22,776 nucleotides of DNA from an uncultured Actinomycetes bacterium (GTDB lineage Bacteria; Actinomycetota; Actinomycetes; Nanopelagicales; Nanopelagicaceae), in NCBI GenBank assembly GCA_903827345.1, contig CAIKID010000297.1, positions 1 through 22,776 on the forward strand. The letters run 5' to 3'. Position numbers and translations under genes: made by a program. This document shows, one piece after another, positions 15,791 to 22,718 of the stretch (within the stretch, counting starts at the first letter, position 1; every line of letters starts with the position of its first letter). Under the pieces are notes generated by a model. That model did no database searches. It was not told where the DNA came from and was given only the letters and a program-made list of their open reading frames with translations.

Positions 15791-17340
15791 ACAAGAAGAT
15801 TTTTAATAGTCGCTACGAAATCGGAGCCATGATTGGTACCGGTGGCATGGCCGATGTTTATATCGCTGAAGATCTACGCTTGCACCGTAAAGTTGCGGTA
15901 AAGATTCTGCGCAGTGATTTGGCGCGTGATCCCGCATTTGTCGCTCGTTTTAAAAAGGAAGCACTCGCTGCTGGAGGTTTGAATAATCCAGGCATCGTTG
16001 CGGTCTTTGACTCGGGCGAGGATGGTCCAAATTCGTATATCGTGATGGAACTCGTTAAAGGACATACATTGCGCCACGTTCTGCAATCAGATGCAGAGAT
16101 CTCGCAAGATGAAGCGGTAGAGATCGTCGCTGAAATTCTGGAAGCGCTCGAATACTCTCACGAACAAGGAATTATTCATCGGGATATCAAGCCGGGAAAT
16201 ATTATGATCACCGACTCCGGCAAGGTCAAGGTGATGGATTTCGGTATCGCCCGCGCGCTAGACGATATCGGCGCAACAATGACAAATACATGGAACGTTG
16301 TCGGTACAGCGCAATATTTATCTCCTGAGCAAGCCACAGGAGAATATGCCGACGCCAGGAGTGACATCTATTCGGTCGGATGTTTGATGTATGAATTGTT
16401 AGTTGGAAGACCGCCTTTTATTGGCGATACCCCAGTTTCGATCGCTTTCCAACATGTATCGGCTCCACTACCGGCGCCTTCTGATATCAACCCTGATATC
16501 GACCAAAATCTAGAGACAATTATTCAGGTCGCTCTTCATAAGGATCCCAACGATCGCTACCAAGATGCTGGGGCGATGTTGGAGGATCTGCGGCGTGCCA
16601 TGCGCGGGGAGCAGGTAACAACAAAGATTCGACGCACCAAATCCAAGCGCCGCTTCTTCTTACTCGGTGGGGTGGCAGTCGCTGTTGCACTAATCGCGGG
16701 ATCGACGTACTTTACAACCGCCAATAAGGTGATCGCTCCTAGCTTGCAGGTTCCCAATGTTGTGGGTTTGACAGAGGCGCAAGCGCGAGCCTTACTTCCA
16801 GACTTCACAATCAATATTCAAGATGGGCCATCATCTACGATTCCAAAAGGTCGCATCGCCAGTCAATTACCACTCGCTGATTCCAAGGTTATCCCGGGGA
16901 GCAGCATCACGCTTACGGAATCAAGCGGCGCTGGAAATACCGCTATCCCTATTAATTTAGTGGGTTTGTCTCTTTCTGACGCGAGAAGTTCTCTTACAGC
17001 CGCAGGTCTACTCGTTGCACAAACCATACCGACAGATTCAAATCAAGCTCCTGGAACGGTGCTGGGTGTTAATCCATCTCCAGGAAGTATCTTGCCCGCC
17101 GGAGCCGGGGTCGTACTACAAATTGCTAGCGGAAGTTTGCAAGTTCCTAACTTGGTGGGGCTGAGTGAGGTCCAAGCGATTACCACCTTGACTCAAGCAG
17201 GGTTTTTGGTTCGCACTGCAACTGCATATGATGCAACTCAAGGTGATCAAATTATTTTAGCCCAGGCACCTATCGCGGGGACTACTCAGAGTATTGGTTC
17301 TGCAGTAACGATTACAGTTAATACGCAACCAACTAATTAG
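15787..17340 (+). CDS. pknB: Membrane Ser/Thr protein kinase with three PASTA domains
   Basis: This 517-residue Hanks-type kinase senses cell-wall fragments and controls growth and division. The kinase domain (about 10-270) shows the Gly loop GTGGMADVY, Lys39 (VAVKIL), HRDIKPGN (Asp133), DFG (Asp151) and an activation loop with Thr166 and Thr168, matching the TxT autophosphorylation site of mycobacterial PknB. A basic linker (RRTKSKRR) leads into one membrane helix (about 290-311). Three extracellular PASTA repeats follow (about 319-384, 385-450 and 451-515), with the VPNVVGL/VPNLVGL openings. Mycobacterial PknB has four. It is translationally coupled to pstP and ends 11 nt from the convergent trpG. 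Confidence 0.96.
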   Translation: MNKKIFNSRYEIGAMIGTGGMADVYIAEDLRLHRKVAVKILRSDLARDPAFVARFKKEALAAGGLNNPGIVAVFDSGEDGPNSYIVMELVKGHTLRHVLQSDAEISQDEAVEIVAEILEALEYSHEQGIIHRDIKPGNIMITDSGKVKVMDFGIARALDDIGATMTNTWNVVGTAQYLSPEQATGEYADARSDIYSVGCLMYELLVGRPPFIGDTPVSIAFQHVSAPLPAPSDINPDIDQNLETIIQVALHKDPNDRYQDAGAMLEDLRRAMRGEQVTTKIRRTKSKRRFFLLGGVAVAVALIAGSTYFTTANKVIAPSLQVPNVVGLTEAQARALLPDFTINIQDGPSSTIPKGRIASQLPLADSKVIPGSSITLTESSGAGNTAIPINLVGLSLSDARSSLTAAGLLVAQTIPTDSNQAPGTVLGVNPSPGSILPAGAGVVLQIASGSLQVPNLVGLSEVQAITTLTQAGFLVRTATAYDATQGDQIILAQAPIAGTTQSIGSAVTITVNTQPTN

Positions 17341-17351
17341 TTAGAATTCGT

Positions 17352-17978
17352 TTACGCTCGATTAACCACTGGCGAGAGTCCTTCGGAGCGAGCGCGAGCG
17401 CCAAGATCTCCGCAACGTTCCAGCCAATTGCCGAGCATCTGATGACCGTGCTCTGTCAACACCGACTCTGGATGAAATTGCACTCCAGATATTGGAAGAG
17501 TTTTATGTTCGATCGCCATAACCACTCCTGAATCTGTCTGCCCAGTAACTTCTAGTTCATCGGAGAGAGTTCCTAGTTCTATCGCAAGTGAGTGGTACCG
17601 TGTTGCAACAAATGGGGATGGGATATCTACTAACAATCCCCTATTTTTATGGTGAACCATTGAAGTTTTACCGTGCAACAATTCTGGAGCTCTTGAGACG
17701 GTCGCTCCAAATGCGACGCCAATAGCCTGATGCCCTAAACAGACTCCAAGGAGTGGAATCTTCTTTGCGGCGGCATATTTAACGAGCTCGATGCTCTGCC
17801 CCGCTGCCTCCGGAGTCCCAGGGCCAGGAGAGATCAAAATTCCATCGAAGCTATCTAAAGTTGCGAAATCGACCTCATCGTTCCGGCGCACGGTTACATC
17901 CGCGCCTAATTGGCCCAAATACTGGACTAAGTTATAGACGAATGAATCGTAATTATCGACGACGAGCACTCTGGTCAT
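17352..17978 (-). CDS. trpG: Anthranilate / aminodeoxychorismate synthase glutamine amidotransferase subunit
   Basis: This class I glutamine amidotransferase of 208 residues supplies ammonia from glutamine to a chorismate-using synthase (TrpE or PabB, neither in view). It has VVDNYDSFVYNL at the N-terminus, the oxyanion loop SPGPGTP, the nucleophile Cys80 (GVCLGHQAIG), and the His169-Glu171 dyad (VQFHPESV). TrpG and PabA cannot be told apart by sequence alone. The symbol follows the known actinobacterial position between pknB and crgA. The ATG at 17978 is exactly 6 nt after TAGCCT, so the message is probably leaderless. Confidence 0.92.
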   Translation of the reverse strand: MTRVLVVDNYDSFVYNLVQYLGQLGADVTVRRNDEVDFATLDSFDGILISPGPGTPEAAGQSIELVKYAAAKKIPLLGVCLGHQAIGVAFGATVSRAPELLHGKTSMVHHKNRGLLVDIPSPFVATRYHSLAIELGTLSDELEVTGQTDSGVVMAIEHKTLPISGVQFHPESVLTEHGHQMLGNWLERCGDLGARARSEGLSPVVNRA

Positions 17979-17990
17979 GGGCTAAGGCTA
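17979..17990 (-). promoter_or_regulatory. Leaderless -10 element for trpG
   Basis: On the minus strand TAGCCT (17990-17985) is followed by 6 nt (TAGCCC) and ATG. The spacer has no ribosome-binding site. It shares a 60-nt intergenic region with the divergent crgA promoter. Confidence 0.55.
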
Positions 17991-18026
17991 TCGACTGTAA
18001 TGATCGTGACATTTTTATTTTTGGTG

Positions 18027-18038
18027 TACCTTTTACTC
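18027..18038 (+). promoter_or_regulatory. Leaderless -10 element for crgA
   Basis: TACCTT (18027-18032) is followed by 6 nt (TTACTC) and ATG at 18039. A GTGACA (18006-18011) is a possible but closely spaced (15 nt) -35. This also argues that the upstream ATG at 18000 is not the start. Confidence 0.5.
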
Positions 18039-18296
18039 ATGCCTAAATCGCACGGTCGTAAGAAGGATCCGGTCTACATTCCGGATGAGGTTGCCCAAAA
18101 GGCTCCACTTCCCACTGAGAGCCCAAAATGGCTCGCTCCTCTGATGCTCGCTGGCTTCCTGGCTGGCCTGGTCTGGATCGTCACGTACTACGTGAGCAAC
18201 ACCAACTACCCAATCCCGCATCTGGGCGCTTGGAATATGGTTATCGGCTTCGGTTTTATCGCTGGGGGATTCACCCTGGCGACAAAATGGCGTTAA
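18039..18296 (+). CDS. crgA: Cell division protein CrgA
   Basis: This 85-residue protein has two membrane helices, approximately residues 28-49 and 61-80, and begins MPKSHGRKK as CrgA proteins typically do. In Actinobacteria CrgA is a small divisome/elongasome membrane factor that interacts with FtsZ-ring and peptidoglycan-synthesis proteins. The WNMVIGFGFIAGGFTLATKWR end matches the family's conserved Gly-rich second helix. A longer reading from ATG 18000 would add a hydrophobic stretch unlike the family and is rejected. Its position next to trpG, pknB and pstP is the standard actinobacterial context near the replication origin. Confidence 0.92.
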   Translation: MPKSHGRKKDPVYIPDEVAQKAPLPTESPKWLAPLMLAGFLAGLVWIVTYYVSNTNYPIPHLGAWNMVIGFGFIAGGFTLATKWR

Positions 18297-18308
18297 TTTC
18301 CTCCATCT

Positions 18309-18326
18309 AATTACACCTCTGTAATT
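18309..18326. repeat. Inverted repeat after crgA
   Basis: AATTACA (18309-18315) and TGTAATT (18320-18326) form a perfect 7-bp inverted repeat around CCTC. It lies 12 nt after the crgA stop and has no T-tract after it. It could be a weak terminator or a protein-binding site. The AT-rich arms favour a binding site. Confidence 0.4.
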
Positions 18327-18334
18327 CTCCACAC

Positions 18335-18356
18335 CGTGGATAAACCCTGTGGAAAA
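18335..18356 (+). promoter_or_regulatory. Two tandem DnaA-box-like sites
   Basis: CGTGGATAA (18335-18343) and TGTGGAAAA (18348-18356) each differ by one base from the DnaA box TGTGGATAA (reverse complement TTATCCACA). They run in the same direction with starts 13 nt apart. They lie in the 158-nt gap between crgA and the response regulator. The crgA/trpG/pknB region is near oriC in mycobacteria, so binding by DnaA is plausible but unproven. Confidence 0.4.
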
Positions 18357-18367
18357 CTTCGGCTATT

Positions 18368-18385
18368 TCTCAGGAAACCCTCAGC
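18368..18385 (+). promoter_or_regulatory. 11-bp-spaced direct repeat, candidate response-regulator box
   Basis: TCTCAGG (18368-18374), AAAC and CCTCAGC (18379-18385) share CTCAG with starts 11 bp apart. OmpR-family regulators bind two half-sites with this spacing, and the mycobacterial PhoP box is TCACAGC-N4-TCACAGC. It lies 70 nt before the response-regulator start, suited to autoregulation. Confidence 0.4.
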
Positions 18386-18454
18386 CAATGGGAGAATCCT
18401 CTCTCCTGTGCCCCTCGTTGGGGATCTAGACGCGCATACGTGGAGGATCAGGAC

Positions 18455-19198
18455 ATGACCGCACTAAAAGAGAGAGTTACCGTGGCAGATACCCAGACCA
18501 GCAATTTGCAGAGAATTCTCGTAGTCGATGATGAGAGTTCCATTAGCGAACTTATTGCGACCAGCCTGCGTTTTGTGGGTTTTGATGTCCGCACCGCAGC
18601 TACTGGATCACAGGCCCTAACAATTGCCGAAGAATTCAAGCCCCACGCTCTCATCCTCGATGTGATGCTGCCGGACCAAGATGGCTTTGAAGTCTGCCGC
18701 CAACTGCGCTCCGAAGGTCACAGCGTCGGCGTCCTCTTCCTTACCGCCAAAGATACCGTCGATGACAAGATCGCTGGTCTCACCATCGGTGGAGATGATT
18801 ACGTAACCAAGCCCTTCTCACTCGAAGAGTTAGTTGCACGCCTGCGCGCGTTACTACGTCGTATTGGTGCAGTTGAAGCAACCGTCGATGAAGAGAAGGT
18901 CCGCTTCGCAGATCTCGAGCTCGATGAAGCAACTCATGAGGTTCGTCGCGCTGGACATTTGATTGATCTCTCGCCAACCGAGTTCCTCCTTCTACGTTAT
19001 TTGATGATTAACGCCGATCGTGTCGTCAGCAAATCTCAGATCCTCGATCACGTCTGGCAGTATGACTTCCGTGGTGATGCTGGAATCGTTGAAACGTACG
19101 TCTCCTATCTGCGCAAAAAGATCGATATCTATGAGCCTGCCCTTATTCACACTGTGCGTGGCGTCGGCTACCGAATGCGTATTCCTGCCGGAAACTAA
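18455..19198 (+). CDS. OmpR-family response regulator, PhoP-like
   Basis: This 247-residue regulator has a receiver domain (about 20-135) with acidic Asp25/Asp26, phosphoacceptor Asp69 (LILDVMLPDQDG), Thr97 and Lys119. A C-terminal winged helix (about 150-245) contains SPTEFLLLRYL and VSYLRKKID. The stretch DKIAGLTIGGDDYVTKPFSL closely resembles mycobacterial PhoP as I recall it. It is the output half of a two-component system with the kinase 12 nt downstream. I chose ATG 18455 because GGAGG (18442-18446) lies eight bases upstream. The GTG at 18440 would place that site inside the gene. The upstream direct repeat suggests self-regulation. Target genes cannot be inferred. Confidence 0.93.
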   Translation: MTALKERVTVADTQTSNLQRILVVDDESSISELIATSLRFVGFDVRTAATGSQALTIAEEFKPHALILDVMLPDQDGFEVCRQLRSEGHSVGVLFLTAKDTVDDKIAGLTIGGDDYVTKPFSLEELVARLRALLRRIGAVEATVDEEKVRFADLELDEATHEVRRAGHLIDLSPTEFLLLRYLMINADRVVSKSQILDHVWQYDFRGDAGIVETYVSYLRKKIDIYEPALIHTVRGVGYRMRIPAGN

Positions 19199-19210
19199 GA
19201 TAATTCTTCA

Positions 19211-20686
19211 ATGAAGAAGAAAGTCCCCAGCTTTACTCATTGGAGCTTGCGCAACCGGTTATTGCTGGCGACTGTTGTTGTTGCCGCAATCGGGCTAGGC
19301 GCCTCTGATTTTGCGGCCAATACGGAGCTGCGTGGATTTCTTATTCGACAGGTTGATTCACAACTCATCAGCGTTGCCGACGGATCAATCACACGTTTAG
19401 TGCGGGCTGGAATCGCGCCAAACAATGACGATGCAACAAACGGCTCAACAACTACTCCTTTCCGTGCGGTGAGCCCACTGCGCGGAGTTCCTAGTGCTAC
19501 CTCACTTACGCTCTTAGATGCGAGCGGTGCTGTTTTAGGAGAAGTTGGCGGAGATATATCCACTGGAGGCTCCCCCGCGACTTTTAGTGGAATGACGTTA
19601 GCTCAGGTCGCCGCTACAAAGGGCAAGGCATTCACAGTTCACACTGAAAATCCACGGACATCTACGCGCGCAGTAGCTTATGTACTGCCATCAAATTTAG
19701 GCTCCGTTGTCATTTCGGTATCGCTTAATAGCGTGGAGAGAACCCTCCACGAGCTAAGTCTCTTATTTCTTCTCATCAGCCTGGCAGTTCTCTTCATAAT
19801 CGGAGTGATTTCACGTTGGTTGATCACGCTCAACCTCAAACCACTCCTCGAAGTCGAAGTTATCGCAGCCGCAATTGCTGATGGCGACCTCTCCGCCCGC
19901 CTACCAGAAATACAACCAACCACAGAGATTGGTCGACTCACCAAATCTCTCAACACCATGTTGAGCAGAATTGAAGAATCCTTCGAGCAGAAGAATGCCT
20001 CGGAATCAAAGTTGCGTCGCTTCGTTGCAGATGCTTCTCACGAACTTCGCACACCGCTTACTGCAATACGCGGTTTCGCGGAGCTGCATCGCCAAGGTGC
20101 GGTAACTGGCGAAGAGAAGACCAAGGAGTTGGTCGGAAGAATTGAGAAAGAGTCGATACGTATGGGATCACTCGTTGAAGATCTCCTCTTGCTAGCCCGT
20201 ATGGATGAAGCGAGACCACATATCCTTGAACCGGTTGATCTCACTCATCTTATTGAAGAGAGCGTCGCATCTGCACTTGCTGCCGGGCCAGACCATCCGA
20301 TTGCAATTGATGTTCCCGCAGACCTCTACATACTTGGCGACAACAAGAGGATCCATCAAGCGTTAGCTAATTTATTGATAAATGCTCGCACGCACACGCC
20401 TAGCGGTACATCGATCAAAATAACCGCTACTTCCAACGATCTTGAAACTACCGTTGCTGTAATGGATTCTGGGCCAGGGCTATCTGAAAGTGATCAGACG
20501 CGAATCTTTGAACGTTTCTTCCGAGTAGATCCATCACGTGCGCGTCATGCTGGCGAGGGCAGTGGCCTCGGGCTATCAATCGTTGACGCTGTTATGAAAG
20601 CTCATAGCGGCTCTGTAACTGTCGAATCGGAGCAGGGCAAAGGTGCAACCTTTACCCTGCACTTCCCAATTAATTCTGAAGCTTAA
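19211..20686 (+). CDS. Membrane sensor histidine kinase, PhoR-like
   Basis: This 491-residue sensor partners the response regulator. It has a first membrane helix at about 17-37, an extracytoplasmic domain at about 40-180, a second helix at about 182-205 and a HAMP linker at about 206-258. The HisKA domain has phosphoacceptor His277 (ADASHELRTPLTAIRGF), and the ATPase domain shows the N box (NLLINARTHTP), G1 (DSGPGLSESD), F box (ERFFRVD) and G2 (GEGSGLGLSIV). The signal detected is unknown. In mycobacteria the PhoP/PhoR pair responds to pH-linked stress, which need not apply here. The 3' end overlaps the convergent copC-like gene by 17 nt. Confidence 0.93.
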   Translation: MKKKVPSFTHWSLRNRLLLATVVVAAIGLGASDFAANTELRGFLIRQVDSQLISVADGSITRLVRAGIAPNNDDATNGSTTTPFRAVSPLRGVPSATSLTLLDASGAVLGEVGGDISTGGSPATFSGMTLAQVAATKGKAFTVHTENPRTSTRAVAYVLPSNLGSVVISVSLNSVERTLHELSLLFLLISLAVLFIIGVISRWLITLNLKPLLEVEVIAAAIADGDLSARLPEIQPTTEIGRLTKSLNTMLSRIEESFEQKNASESKLRRFVADASHELRTPLTAIRGFAELHRQGAVTGEEKTKELVGRIEKESIRMGSLVEDLLLLARMDEARPHILEPVDLTHLIEESVASALAAGPDHPIAIDVPADLYILGDNKRIHQALANLLINARTHTPSGTSIKITATSNDLETTVAVMDSGPGLSESDQTRIFERFFRVDPSRARHAGEGSGLGLSIVDAVMKAHSGSVTVESEQGKGATFTLHFPINSEA

Positions 20687-21044
20687 AAGTAAATGATCCG
20701 GTCACAATGTGGCCGTCCTGAGCTGAGACGCGATAACTGACTTTATATGTGCCAGTTACGGGAGTGACATGAGCAAGTGGCGCAGTGAGGATGGCTCCTT
20801 TTGCAAAGTTCACACTCGTTGTCAACAAGACATTATTTGGGTTTGTGACTACTACCTTATTGATGGCGTGCTTTCCGAGTGTCAGTAGCGGTTCGGCAAA
20901 TTTCAAAGTTATTTTGGCAGGCAAGACCTTGATAGTTGAGCCCTTGCTTGGATTTGAAGAGATCAAGACGGTGTGAGCGAAAGCAGTCGTAACTCCAGTA
21001 ACTAAAAGCGAAAGAGCGAGAAGCCCAACAGTTACTCTCTTCAC
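20670..21044 (-). CDS. CopC-domain copper-binding protein
   Basis: This secreted 124-residue protein has a signal peptide with likely cleavage after AFA (residues 21-23). The mature protein then starts at His24, as in CopC proteins, where the N-terminal histidine binds Cu(II). The usual DGH (110-112) near the C-terminus supplies further ligands, within SAQDGHIVTGSFTF. The fold is an immunoglobulin-like beta sandwich. There is no fused CopD membrane domain. It starts at GTG 21044, overlapping the sco stop by one base (TAGTG), and therefore probably works with the Sco protein in copper supply, perhaps to cytochrome oxidase. Confidence 0.88.
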   Translation of the reverse strand: MKRVTVGLLALSLLVTGVTTAFAHTVLISSNPSKGSTIKVLPAKITLKFAEPLLTLGKHAINKVVVTNPNNVLLTTSVNFAKGAILTAPLAHVTPVTGTYKVSYRVSAQDGHIVTGSFTFKLQN

Positions 21045-21814
21045 TACTTTCCGATTTTTATTTTGAAAATCTCATTGAGTGCACCGTAAACAGCGCTCGT
21101 TGACCAGAAAGGTTGCTCGGGCTTTACCAAGTTACTCTTTCCGTTGCTGGAGAGGTAGGTATACAACTTCGACGGCACAATATTTTTAGCTTTTGGGTTG
21201 GTTACGGCTGGAGATCCCAAGTCGAGCCAGCGCCAATGTAGATCGGGTCCAATAATGACAATCACATCAGCATGATTGACGTCATAAGTGATCTGCTTTC
21301 CCGTCATCCAATCAATAACTCCCTTTTCGGAAGGCACCACCTTTGTGTAGGCGCCAAACCATGACCACAAAGTGTTTACACCTTTTACTGATCCAGTCGC
21401 CACTGTCCAACTCGGATCATTGAAGAGCGCTTGATAACTCTTAAGGCGCGCTGGAGTATCGCGCTTTGGATCTACTGTAAGTTCCAAACTCATCATCGAC
21501 TCCGTGAGTTTGGCCTGCGAAATAGCATCTCCAATTTCGCGCATATTTATGCTTGTCATAGGACAGATCTCGTTGCAGAGAGTTAAGAAGTCGGTTAATA
21601 CAACCGTCTTACCTTTAAGAGAGGCAAGAGTGAAATTCTTTCCGCTGGAATCGGTAAGGGGGATAGACAGTATCTCTGTGGGGATTGGGACGTTGAGTAC
21701 CGTTCCGCCAGCCTTCGCTGCATGCCCCACAAGTGGCGGGGTGCTGGCACCATAACTAGGAGTTGCGATAGCGATTCCGGCGACTAGAGCGAGCACCGGA
21801 AAGAGCTTTTTCAC
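21044..21814 (-). CDS. SCO1/SenC-family copper chaperone
   Basis: This 256-residue exported thioredoxin-fold protein delivers copper to, or reduces, the CuA site of cytochrome c oxidase. A hydrophobic N-terminal signal or anchor lies at residues 3-22. The copper ligands are Cys80 and Cys84 (LCNEICPM) and His181 (DVNHADVIVIIG). VDPKRDTPARLKSY is a characteristic Sco stretch. A C-terminal extension of about 50 residues follows the core. It starts at GTG 21814, sharing one base with the htpX stop. Together with the CopC gene downstream it forms a copper-handling pair. No cytochrome oxidase gene is in the window. Confidence 0.92.
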   Translation of the reverse strand: MKKLFPVLALVAGIAIATPSYGASTPPLVGHAAKAGGTVLNVPIPTEILSIPLTDSSGKNFTLASLKGKTVVLTDFLTLCNEICPMTSINMREIGDAISQAKLTESMMSLELTVDPKRDTPARLKSYQALFNDPSWTVATGSVKGVNTLWSWFGAYTKVVPSEKGVIDWMTGKQITYDVNHADVIVIIGPDLHWRWLDLGSPAVTNPKAKNIVPSKLYTYLSSNGKSNLVKPEQPFWSTSAVYGALNEIFKIKIGK

Positions 21815-22716
21815 TATGCGTTTCCTTCCATTGCCTTGAGAGTTGCGATTCTAGCAGCCAATGGTGGGTGAGTCGAGAAGAGTTTTGAGGTCTTGCTGTC
21901 ATCGAGCGGAGATTCAATCCAGATATGTGCAACCGCGGTAGATCTTTGATGGACAACGGTGCTATCAGAGGCCAAGACCTCTAAGGCGCGACGCAACCCT
22001 GTTGGGTTTCGCGTAAATGCCACCGCGGTGACATCAGCTAGCGCTTCGCGCTTCCGAGAGATTGCCAAACGCAGCAAGACCGCTGCAAGGGGCGCGAGAA
22101 TAAGAACAACTAAAGAGGCGATCAAAGCCAACGGGTTCTGGTCGTTATTATTGTTGTCACGGCGATTTCCGCCACCAAAGATCATCATGCGCAACATGAA
22201 ATCACTCAGTAGCGCGAGCGCTCCTGCAGTCGTTGCAGCAATAGCAGAAACTAAGGTGTCGCGATTAGCTACGTGCGCCATCTCGTGGGCAGTCACTCCC
22301 TGAAGTTCTTCACGATCCATAACGCGCAGAATCCCGGTTGTGAAGGCAATCACCGCATGATCTGGGTTGCGGCCAGTGGCGAAAGCATTGGGAGCGCTAT
22401 CCTCAACGATAGCGATCTTCGGTACGGGCAATCCCGCCGCAATGCAGACCTCTGTAACTAAGTCATATATCTGCTTGTTATCAGCCTCGGTGACGATCTT
22501 CGCCCCGGTCATGGTGAGAACAATTTTGTCAGAGGTCCAATAAGAACCCCAGACCGAGAGCAGCGCAATACCCACTGCAAAGGGAACTACCCCTATTCCG
22601 GTATTGCCGAAGTAAGTCATGAGCGCCCAAATAACGACTCCAACAAGTAGAGCCATCCCGAAGAGGAGTTCGGTCGACTTTATCTTGTTAGCTGATTGAA
22701 GTTTGCGAAAATCCAT
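21814..22716 (-). CDS. htpX: Membrane zinc protease HtpX (M48)
   Basis: This 300-residue integral membrane metalloprotease is involved in quality control of membrane proteins. It has two N-terminal helices (about 15-36 and 42-60), the zinc motif HEMAH (His144, Glu145, His148), a hydrophobic segment at 153-175, an Asn/Asp-rich polar loop (NRRDNNNNDQN, 184-194), a further helix at 196-216 and the third zinc ligand Glu224 (KREALADV). The C-terminal FSTHPPLAARI matches the family. The ATG at 22716 is 2 nt after the preceding stop of a LemA-like gene. LemA-HtpX pairs are common in bacteria. Confidence 0.95.
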   Translation of the reverse strand: MDFRKLQSANKIKSTELLFGMALLVGVVIWALMTYFGNTGIGVVPFAVGIALLSVWGSYWTSDKIVLTMTGAKIVTEADNKQIYDLVTEVCIAAGLPVPKIAIVEDSAPNAFATGRNPDHAVIAFTTGILRVMDREELQGVTAHEMAHVANRDTLVSAIAATTAGALALLSDFMLRMMIFGGGNRRDNNNNDQNPLALIASLVVLILAPLAAVLLRLAISRKREALADVTAVAFTRNPTGLRRALEVLASDSTVVHQRSTAVAHIWIESPLDDSKTSKLFSTHPPLAARIATLKAMEGNA

Positions 22717-22718
22717 AG

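Noticed and set aside
18000..18296. CrgA starting at ATG 18000
   Set aside because: The added residues are a hydrophobic stretch unlike CrgA. The ATG at 18039 gives the family's MPKS N-terminus and sits six bases after TACCTT.
18411..18423. CCCC-TCGTT-GGGG hairpin as a terminator
   Set aside because: The stem is only 4 bp and no T-tract follows. It may be chance in the leader of the response regulator.
18440..19198. Response regulator starting at GTG 18440
   Set aside because: The GGAGG at 18442-18446 would be inside the gene. It is placed ideally for ATG 18455.
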